From Woeseiaceae bacterium (GTDB lineage Bacteria > Pseudomonadota > Gammaproteobacteria > Steroidobacterales > Woeseiaceae), in NCBI GenBank assembly GCA_024640345.1, contig JAHEFD010000029.1, positions 1-32,470 of the forward strand: a DNA stretch of 32,470 bases. The letters are read 5' to 3'. Of this stretch, positions 26,809 to 32,470 are shown piece by piece; the stretch's first letter is position 1; every line of letters starts with the position of its first letter. The translations under genes and the position numbers were made by a program. The notes beneath the pieces are model-generated. The model had not been told where the DNA came from and searched no databases. It saw only the letters and a list, made by a program, of their open reading frames with translations.

Positions 26809-28311
26809 TCACGGCTGCGTTTTTCTTTGCCCGACGAATCGGCCAGCCGCTTCCGGACGCGGCAACGCGGCGTGCGCATCTGCAATGGATTTTGCATTGG
26901 CCACAATGTCGGGGCTTGCGTCGCAAACCTTTCCGGACTCCCTGTGTACGTGCAGGTACATGGCTTCCGTGCTGGCGAGCACCCGGTCGTCGTTCGTTGC
27001 ATGCAAGCGATAGAAAACGTGCAGTCGCTTGGTATCGGCCATCAGGACCTGTGCGGTGCTGTAGATCCTTTCGTCAACGCCGATTTCACCGAGCTGCATC
27101 GTGTGCGTTTCTGCCGTGTAGTAACTGCAGCCACTGGCGACGTATTCTGAATCCATGCCGATCATCAGTAGCAGGCGATCGCAGGTATCACTGAAAACCT
27201 GGACATAGCGGAATTCAGTCATGTGTCCGTTGTAGTCGATCCAGGCCGGGAGGACGAACAGGTCGATCATGTGTAAAGGCTTGCCGCTGTCGATGTCAAC
27301 CGGGAGGGTGGCGGTTTCCGACCCGGCGAGATCCTGGTCATGTGCCTTCAGAATAGCCCCGGCGCCCCAATCGCGATCTTTGAGGGCGCGCAGGATGCCG
27401 ACCAGGTTGCGATCGCGAATTCGCTCCAGTTCGCGAATGGAATAAGCACCGGACTGGCGGTCTGACTGGTCCGCAATTTTTTGCACCAGTTCATCGGTCA
27501 GTTCCGGCACATCCGTCAGTTTGGTCCAGGGCCACTGGAGGCACGGGCCAAACTGCGCAATGAAATGCGCCATGCCTGCCTCGCCACCGGCGAGCCGGTA
27601 AGTTTCGAAAAGGCCCATTTGTGCCCAACGTAGACCGAAGCCGTAACGGATCGCGTTGTCGATTTCTTCCGTGGTTGCAATATCGTCGTTGACCAGCCAG
27701 AGGGCTTCGCGCCAGACTGCTTCGAGGAAGCGGTCCGCGATATGGGCGTCGATCTCTTTCCTGACGATCAGCGGATACATGCCGATTGATTTCAAATGCT
27801 TGCAGGCACGGTCCCGAACCTCGGCGCCGACGGCATCGCCGGAAACCACTTCAGCGAGTGGCAGCAGGTAGACAGGATTAAAAGGGTGGGTGACGAGAAT
27901 GCGCCCGGGATGCCTGGCGCCTTCCTGAAGTTCGCCGGGCTTGAAACCTGAAGTCGACGAGCCAATGATCGCGCTCGTTGGCGCATGCTTCTCGATTTCC
28001 GCAATTACGCGATGTTTCAGGGCAAGTTCTTCAGGCACACTTTCCTGTATCCATGTCGCACCTGCCACTGCAGCTTCTATTGAGCCCGCAAATACAAGAT
28101 CGCCTTCGGCGGGCATCGGGAAATCCGCGAGCGCCGGCAAAGAAAGTCGCGCATTAGCCAAAACCTCATCGATGCGCTCGCGCGCCTTCGGATGCGGATC
28201 GTGCACTTGCACGCGCCATCCGTGCAAAAGAAAACGGGCAGCCCAGCCGCCACCGATTACGCCGCCGCCGACGATCGCAGCAACTGGTTTGTTCACGGCA
28301 GTCTCGCTCAC
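26809..28311 (-). CDS. lcdH: L-carnitine dehydrogenase fused to betainyl-CoA thioesterase
   Basis: A 500-aa two-domain protein. Residues 1-325 form a 3-hydroxyacyl-CoA dehydrogenase-type NAD enzyme with GGGVIG at 15-20, SSTSGFKP at 118-125 and THPFNP at 141-146. Residues about 340-495 form a hot-dog thioesterase with WIDYNGHM at 357-364. This fusion is known from L-carnitine catabolism: the first domain oxidises L-carnitine to 3-dehydrocarnitine, and the second hydrolyses betainyl-CoA to glycine betaine. A GTG start with AGGTG about 6 bases upstream is used. The BKACE gene lies 46 bp upstream, supplying the reaction that links the two domains. Confidence 0.92.
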   Translation of the reverse strand: MSETAVNKPVAAIVGGGVIGGGWAARFLLHGWRVQVHDPHPKARERIDEVLANARLSLPALADFPMPAEGDLVFAGSIEAAVAGATWIQESVPEELALKHRVIAEIEKHAPTSAIIGSSTSGFKPGELQEGARHPGRILVTHPFNPVYLLPLAEVVSGDAVGAEVRDRACKHLKSIGMYPLIVRKEIDAHIADRFLEAVWREALWLVNDDIATTEEIDNAIRYGFGLRWAQMGLFETYRLAGGEAGMAHFIAQFGPCLQWPWTKLTDVPELTDELVQKIADQSDRQSGAYSIRELERIRDRNLVGILRALKDRDWGAGAILKAHDQDLAGSETATLPVDIDSGKPLHMIDLFVLPAWIDYNGHMTEFRYVQVFSDTCDRLLLMIGMDSEYVASGCSYYTAETHTMQLGEIGVDERIYSTAQVLMADTKRLHVFYRLHATNDDRVLASTEAMYLHVHRESGKVCDASPDIVANAKSIADAHAALPRPEAAGRFVGQRKTQP

Positions 28312-28357
28312 GGTGCACCTGAAAGTTGCGACGCCGAGGCGTTTCCGGCAAAGACGG

Positions 28358-29269
28358 TCATCGGGGTGCCCGTTTTTCGAGTTGCAGCTTCTTGCGGACT
28401 TCTTCAGGCCCGATCACGCGCGCGCCCATGTCCGTGATTATCCTCGCAGCGCGCTCGACGAGCTGGGCATTGGTCGCCAGTACACCTTTTTCGAGATAAA
28501 GATTGTCTTCCAGTCCGACCCTCACGTTGCCGCCCGCGAGTACCGCTGCAGCCACGAAAGGCATTTCGTTGCGTCCCAGTGAGAACGCAGAGAACTGCCA
28601 GTCAGCAGGCATGTTGTTGACCATGGCCATGAATGTATTCAGGTCGTCCGGCGCACCCCAGGGTATGCCCATGCAGAGTTGCACCAGCACGGGTGCCTCG
28701 ATGAGCCCTTCCTGTGCCAGCTGTTTTGCGAGCCAGAGATGGCCGGTGTCGAAGGCTTCGATTTCTGCGCGCACGCCCAGGTCCTTGATGATCGCCGCCA
28801 TCGCTCGCAATGTGCCGGGTGTATTGACCATGACGTAGTCGGCTTCCGCAAAATTCATCGTGCCGCAGTCGAGCGTGCAAATTTCCGGCAGGCATGTGGC
28901 GACGTGCTCCATGCGCTCCGTCGCGCCGGCCATATCGGTGGCTTTGTCATTAAGTGGTAATGGCGCTTCCGCGGAACCGATAACGAGGTCGCCCCCCATT
29001 CCTGCGGTCAGGTTGATGACGACATCCGTGGCGGAATCGCGAATTCTTTCCGTGACTTCACGGTAGTACTCGACGCGACGCGATGCGGCGCCGGTCTGGG
29101 GGTCCCTGACATGGCAATGCACGACGGCGGCACCCGCTTTGGCGGCCTCAATGGCGCTTTCTGCGATTTCCTTCGGGCTGCGCGGCACATGTGGCGACTT
29201 GTCCTGCGTACCGCCGGATCCGGTTACCGGGCAAGTAATGAATACTTCTCTGTTCATTTCCAATGGCAT
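28358..29269 (-). CDS. BKACE-family (DUF849) beta-keto acid cleavage enzyme, 3-dehydrocarnitine cleaving
   Basis: A 303-aa TIM-barrel zinc enzyme of the Kce/BKACE family. The zinc site is visible as H51 and H53 (VVHCHVRD) and E254 (VGLEDN). Such enzymes condense a beta-keto acid with acetyl-CoA, giving acetoacetate and a new CoA ester. Next to the carnitine dehydrogenase-thioesterase fusion, the substrate is 3-dehydrocarnitine and the product betainyl-CoA. ATG at 29269 is preferred over TTG at 29272, with AGAGGT about 6 bases upstream. It is the first gene of the 17-kb leftward operon, so the promoter must lie in the divergent region to its right. Confidence 0.92.
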   Translation of the reverse strand: MPLEMNREVFITCPVTGSGGTQDKSPHVPRSPKEIAESAIEAAKAGAAVVHCHVRDPQTGAASRRVEYYREVTERIRDSATDVVINLTAGMGGDLVIGSAEAPLPLNDKATDMAGATERMEHVATCLPEICTLDCGTMNFAEADYVMVNTPGTLRAMAAIIKDLGVRAEIEAFDTGHLWLAKQLAQEGLIEAPVLVQLCMGIPWGAPDDLNTFMAMVNNMPADWQFSAFSLGRNEMPFVAAAVLAGGNVRVGLEDNLYLEKGVLATNAQLVERAARIITDMGARVIGPEEVRKKLQLEKRAPR

Positions 29270-29353
29270 CAATACACCTCTGCCTTAAAGTCACTGTACG
29301 AATATACCTGCCGGAGCTGTGAGAGCGCCTTCATTTTTGAACTGCTGTTGATT

Positions 29354-29372
29354 GATCGGCGCGTAACCGATC
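29354..29372 (+). other. Leader hairpin GATCGG/CCGATC
   Basis: A 6-bp perfect stem with a 7-base loop (CGCGTAA) precedes the attenuator-like segments by 27 bases. It may be part of a structured 5' leader, or an operator half-site pair if bound as DNA. Confidence 0.4.
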
Positions 29373-29399
29373 TTAGCAAGCTTCGGGCAGGCAGCGATC

Positions 29400-29428
29400 G
29401 CCCCTGGCAGGGGCTGTGGCCCCTTTTT
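29400..29428 (+). terminator. Terminator with competing antiterminator stem (attenuator-like)
   Basis: Segment A (GCCCCT, 29400-29405), segment B (AGGGGC, 29409-29414) and segment C (GCCCCT, 29419-29424) are arranged so that B can pair with A or with C. The B:C stem has a TGTG loop and its 3' arm runs straight into T's (29424-29428), the form of a Rho-independent terminator on the plus strand. No plus-strand gene ends just upstream, so a terminator here would act on the leader of the gene starting at 29578. The three-base A:B loop is tight, so A:B pairing may be partial. Confidence 0.5.
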
Positions 29429-29566
29429 GCCAGCCGATGTCGCTTGTCAGCCATTGGCCTTTTTGTGACTATTGCCGGGGATGCGGGCTGAAACAAGACC
29501 TCGAGTAAATCGTGGCCTGTCGGCGGCGCCATTTTCAGAACAGATAAAAACAATCCGGACGCTACC

Positions 29567-29580
29567 AGGAGAAAGCGATC
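29567..29580 (+). promoter_or_regulatory. Ribosome binding site followed by ATC in place of ATG
   Basis: AGGAGA at 29567-29572 is a strong Shine-Dalgarno site with 6 bases between AGGAG and the codon ATC at 29578. The next in-frame codons encode NSHAQIVIVGGGIMG, the start of an FAD Rossmann fold. No ATG, GTG, TTG or CTG occurs in this frame between the TAA at 29545 and the ATG at 29620, so ATC is the likely start or a mutated start. Confidence 0.65.
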
Positions 29581-32001
29581 AATTCGCACGCGCAAATTGT
29601 CATTGTCGGCGGCGGCATCATGGGAGTCGGACTGCTCTATCATCTTGCCGAGGAGGGTTGCAAAGACGTTCTGTTGATCGAAAAAGGTGAGCTGACATCC
29701 GGCTCCACCTGGCATGCAGCAGGCCAGTGCCCGAGCCTCGTCGGTAACTATAACCTGGCCAAAATTCACGCATACAGCAACAGTCTTTATCCGCGACTCG
29801 AGGAACTGACCGGTCAGTATGTGAGCTGGCATGCTTCCGGTGGAATACGCATTGCGCTGACGAAAGACGATCTCGACTGGTTTCAGTACATGCACGGAAT
29901 ATCCGAGAGCGTCGGTTTTCGCATGCAGATTATCGGTGTTGATGAGATCAGGAAACTCAATCCGTTTTTTGACACCAGGGGTGTTATTGCCGGTGCCTGG
30001 ACACTTGATGACGGTCATGCAGATCCCGCCGGGCTCTGCAACGCGATGGCCCGCGGTGCGACCAATATGGGTGCAACGATCATCAAGCATAATCGTGTCA
30101 CCGGTATTCGTTCGTTGCCAACGGGTGAATGGGAAGTTGAGACGGAGAAAGGCAAGGTCATTGCCGAAACCGTCGTGAATGCAGCAGGCTGTTTTGCGCG
30201 CCAGGTGTCGAAAATGGTTGGCACCGACCTGCCGATTTCGAACATGCAACATCAGTACATCGTCACCGGGCCGGTAGCGGAGTTTGCCGGGCGTGACCAG
30301 GAGATCCCGGTGATGCGCGATCCATACGCATCGGCTTATATCCGCCAGGAGCAGAAGTCGGGACTGATTGGTATTTATGAGCAGAAAGACCTGGCAGAAG
30401 CCTGGGCGCCGAATGGCTATCCGCCATGGGAATCCGACAGTGAGTTATTTCCCGATGACCTCGAGCGACTGATGCCATGGCTCGGCCGCGCAATGGAGCG
30501 CATGCCTGTCATCGAAGAAGCGGGCATCAAACGCATCGTCAACGGTGCGATTCCACATTCCGCCGATGGTCCGCCACTCCTTGGTCCCGTCGCAGGCTTA
30601 AGAAATTTCTGGCTTTGCTGTGGTTCGTCGTTTGGCATCGCCCAGGGCGCCGGTTGCGGAAAATACCTTGCGCAGTGGATGCTTTACGGTGATGCGGAAA
30701 TAAACATGACAGGGTTCGATCCGCGCCGCTTCGGTGGCTTTGCTGACGACGCCTACATGAAGGCCAAAGGTTTCCAGGATTACGGAATGACCTATTTCAC
30801 GCCAGTGCCGGGTGAAGAACTGCCGGCGGGCCGGCCGAGCCGAACGAGTCCGCTTTACGAAAAGCTCCTGGCGAAAGGCTGTGTCTATACCGAGACGTTC
30901 GGCTGGGAGCGGCCCAAGTGGTTTTCACTCGACGGTCGCCGGGAAGAGTACAGCTATCGTCGCAACAACATTTTTGAAGTGGTTCGCGACGAATGTCGTG
31001 CTGTGCGCGAACGTGTCGGCGTGCTCGACCTGACCGGGTTCGCGAAGTACGACGTGACCGGGCCGGGCGCCGAGGCCTTTCTCAATCGCCTGTGTGCGAA
31101 CCGGATGCCCGCGAAAGACGGCGGTATCGTGCTCGCACACATACTGTCCGATGCGGGCCGGATAAGGGGCGAGCTCACGATTACGCGGCTGGCGAAAGAC
31201 AGGTTTTACGTGTTATCTGCCGCCGGCGCCGAATTACGCGACCTGGACCACCTGGTTCAGGGTCGCCATGAAGGCGAGCAGGTCAGTGTCGAAAACGTAA
31301 CTGACGATCGCGGTGTGCTGGTGCTTGCGGGGCCGCAATCGCGACACGTGCTCGGCACGTTAACTGACTCGGCGCTAGGCAACGATTCGTTCCGTTGGTT
31401 GACTGGCAAGGAGATTGCTGTTGCAGGCGTGCCAGTGCGAGCACTGCGCGTCAATTACGTTGGCGAACTCGGCTGGGAATTGCATCCAGAGATCGGCGAC
31501 CTGGCAAAACTTTATGACGCAGTCTGGAAGGCAGGAGAACAATACGGTATTGCCGATTTCGGTTTATATGCTGTCAACAGCCTGCGAATTGAAAAAGCCT
31601 ATCGTGGCTGGGGTGCCGAGCTGACCAACGAAGTCACGATGCTGGATGCGGACATGCAGCGCTTCATCAAGATGGATAAAACGCAGTTCGTTGGCCGCGA
31701 CGCGACGCTGAAGCAACAAAGTGAGAATCGCACACTGCAGCTCATCTATTTCGCGATCGATGCGGCAGATTCAGAAGTTCGTGGCGGCGAACCGATTTTC
31801 AATGGCGAGGAATACGCCGGTGTCACGACTTCCGGCGGATTTGGTCACGCGGTGGGCAGGAGCCTCGGCTTCGGATACGTTGAGCCGCGCCTGGCTGAAC
31901 CCGGGACAGTATTGCGCGTTAGCCTGCTGGGCGAACGACTTACGGCAACGGTGCTTGGCGAAGCGGTTTACGACCCGGCCAACGCGCGATTGAGGGCCTG
32001 A
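29578..32001 (+). CDS. Dimethylglycine dehydrogenase-like FAD/folate enzyme (paralogue 2), apparent ATC start
   Basis: An 807-aa enzyme if read from the ATC codon at 29578, or 793 aa from the first standard start, ATG 29620. The longer reading is needed to include the beta1 strand and the FAD motif GGGIMG (11-16); the short one would begin inside it. H46 in STWHAAG is the expected covalent FAD site. The DAO domain covers about 6-370. The GcvT-like folate domain covers about 435-800 and has NYVGELGWELH. The architecture is the same as the gene at 1723-4179, but the residues after HAAG differ (QCPSLV against LLPLFN), so its methylated amine may differ. It is followed after 5 bp by a third related gene. 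The preceding leader carries an attenuator-like structure. Confidence 0.88.
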   Translation: MNSHAQIVIVGGGIMGVGLLYHLAEEGCKDVLLIEKGELTSGSTWHAAGQCPSLVGNYNLAKIHAYSNSLYPRLEELTGQYVSWHASGGIRIALTKDDLDWFQYMHGISESVGFRMQIIGVDEIRKLNPFFDTRGVIAGAWTLDDGHADPAGLCNAMARGATNMGATIIKHNRVTGIRSLPTGEWEVETEKGKVIAETVVNAAGCFARQVSKMVGTDLPISNMQHQYIVTGPVAEFAGRDQEIPVMRDPYASAYIRQEQKSGLIGIYEQKDLAEAWAPNGYPPWESDSELFPDDLERLMPWLGRAMERMPVIEEAGIKRIVNGAIPHSADGPPLLGPVAGLRNFWLCCGSSFGIAQGAGCGKYLAQWMLYGDAEINMTGFDPRRFGGFADDAYMKAKGFQDYGMTYFTPVPGEELPAGRPSRTSPLYEKLLAKGCVYTETFGWERPKWFSLDGRREEYSYRRNNIFEVVRDECRAVRERVGVLDLTGFAKYDVTGPGAEAFLNRLCANRMPAKDGGIVLAHILSDAGRIRGELTITRLAKDRFYVLSAAGAELRDLDHLVQGRHEGEQVSVENVTDDRGVLVLAGPQSRHVLGTLTDSALGNDSFRWLTGKEIAVAGVPVRALRVNYVGELGWELHPEIGDLAKLYDAVWKAGEQYGIADFGLYAVNSLRIEKAYRGWGAELTNEVTMLDADMQRFIKMDKTQFVGRDATLKQQSENRTLQLIYFAIDAADSEVRGGEPIFNGEEYAGVTTSGGFGHAVGRSLGFGYVEPRLAEPGTVLRVSLLGERLTATVLGEAVYDPANARLRA

Positions 32002-32006
32002 GGAAA

Positions 32007-32470
32007 GTGGCAGATTTGCCGCAGAAAACCGGCATTATCGTCATTGGTGGTGGCGTGATTGGCTGTTCGATCGCGTACCACCTGGCGAAGGCCGGCCGGT
32101 CCGATGTCGTATTGCTGGAACGGCAGCAATTGACCAGTGGCACTACCTGGCATGCCGCGGGGCTCGTTGGCCAGCTGCGCACGTCGATCAACATGACGAA
32201 GCTTGCCCGATACACGAGTGAGCTCTACCAGCAACTCGAAGAGGAAACAGGACAGGCAACCGGCTATCGGCGATGTGGATCGATCTCGATTGCCGCGACA
32301 GCGGAACGATTCGAAGAGCTCAAACGCAGTGCGTCGATGGCAAAGGTATTCGATCTCGAGGTAAATGTTCTCTCGGTGGCGGAAATCGCTGAGCGGTATC
32401 CGCTGATCAAAACCGACGATCTCTTCGGCGGCATCCACATTCCTTCGGATGGTTATGCAAATGCCGTAGA
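32007..32470 (+). CDS. Dimethylglycine dehydrogenase-like FAD enzyme (paralogue 3), N-terminal part only
   Basis: An open frame runs from the GTG at 32007 to the window edge without a stop (154 complete codons). It encodes IIVIGGGVIG near residues 10-19 and TSGTTWHAAGLVGQLR at about 43-58, with H49 as the probable covalent FAD site. It therefore belongs to the same FAD family as paralogues 1 and 2; whether it also has a folate domain lies beyond the window. The start is uncertain: the GAGG overlapping the upstream stop is only 3 bases from the GTG but about 12 from the in-frame TTG at 32016. The 5-bp gap to the upstream gene indicates co-transcription. Confidence 0.85.
   Translation, partial: MADLPQKTGIIVIGGGVIGCSIAYHLAKAGRSDVVLLERQQLTSGTTWHAAGLVGQLRTSINMTKLARYTSELYQQLEEETGQATGYRRCGSISIAATAERFEELKRSASMAKVFDLEVNVLSVAEIAERYPLIKTDDLFGGIHIPSDGYANAV

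Larger units (their letters stand above)
29270..29577. promoter_or_regulatory. Divergent intergenic region with RNA hairpins
   Basis: This 308-bp gap separates the leftward carnitine operon from the rightward dimethylglycine dehydrogenase-like genes and must hold both promoters. On the plus strand it contains a 6-bp hairpin (29354-29372), three alternating GC-rich segments followed by T5 (29400-29428), and a second weaker T-tract (29459-29463). I find no tRNA, no recognisable glycine riboswitch core and no credible small ORF. Long antisense frames through this area are treated as chance. Confidence 0.6.

Noticed and set aside
29300..29400. Glycine riboswitch upstream of the dimethylglycine dehydrogenase-like genes
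   Set aside because: GGAG and hairpins are present, but the conserved glycine aptamer core cannot be found on either strand.
29269..30252. Minus-strand frame of 327 codons crossing the divergent intergenic region
   Set aside because: Antisense to the clear FAD enzyme gene at 29578; composition and lack of motifs mark it as a chance frame.

Overview
The window reads as a chromosomal catabolic locus for quaternary ammonium compounds (carnitine, gamma-butyrobetaine, choline, glycine betaine, dimethylglycine, sarcosine). It probably comes from a marine, aerobic proteobacterium. A gammaproteobacterium is my guess, from moderately high GC, the lipoprotein hydrolase types and the BCCT carriers, but nothing in the sequence proves the taxon. 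There is no rRNA, tRNA, CRISPR array, insertion sequence or phage gene.

Layout. (1) 1-7375, minus strand: an operon read mttB-like methyltransferase, methyl-THF:corrinoid methyltransferase, HD-domain protein, dimethylglycine dehydrogenase-like protein, GFA-family protein, soxB, then the first 17 codons of soxD at the window edge. (2) 7665-9227, plus: a full-length BCCT betaine/choline/carnitine carrier, divergent from operon 1. (3) 9270-10736, minus: an exported C69-type dipeptidase homologue. (4) 10942-12060, plus: a DmdA-like, folate-dependent demethylase of the GcvT fold. (5) 12177-29269, minus: about 17 kb of tightly packed genes with overlapping or nearly touching ends. In transcription order they are BKACE (dehydrocarnitine cleavage), carnitine dehydrogenase-thioesterase fusion, acyl-CoA dehydrogenase, caiD, ADP-forming acyl-CoA ligase, betB, phosphodiesterase lipoprotein, enolase-superfamily enzyme, zinc alcohol dehydrogenase, MFS carrier, betA, alpha/beta-hydrolase lipoprotein and a short BCCT-like carrier. 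(6) 29578-end, plus: two tandem dimethylglycine dehydrogenase-like genes, the second cut by the window edge. They follow a 308-bp divergent intergenic region that contains a terminator/antiterminator-like RNA structure.

How it fits together. Gamma-butyrobetaine or crotonobetaine can be activated by the ADP-forming ligase, oxidised by the acyl-CoA dehydrogenase and hydrated by CaiD to carnitinyl-CoA. Carnitine is oxidised by LcdH to 3-dehydrocarnitine. BKACE with acetyl-CoA splits this to acetoacetate and betainyl-CoA, and the fused thioesterase releases glycine betaine. Choline enters through BetA and BetB. Glycine betaine can then lose one methyl through the MttB-like/MtgA pair and the remaining two through the dimethylglycine dehydrogenase-like enzymes and SoxBDAG, giving glycine and one-carbon units. 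Two surface lipoproteins (PAF-acetylhydrolase-like and NPP-like) may free choline from choline lipids.

The points most worth checking are the apparent ATC start codon of the gene at 29578, the attenuator-like leader before it, the HD/PhnZ-type protein in the demethylation operon, the possible choline-lipid scavenging module, and the short BCCT-like carrier. No transcriptional regulator and no corrinoid protein are encoded in the window.
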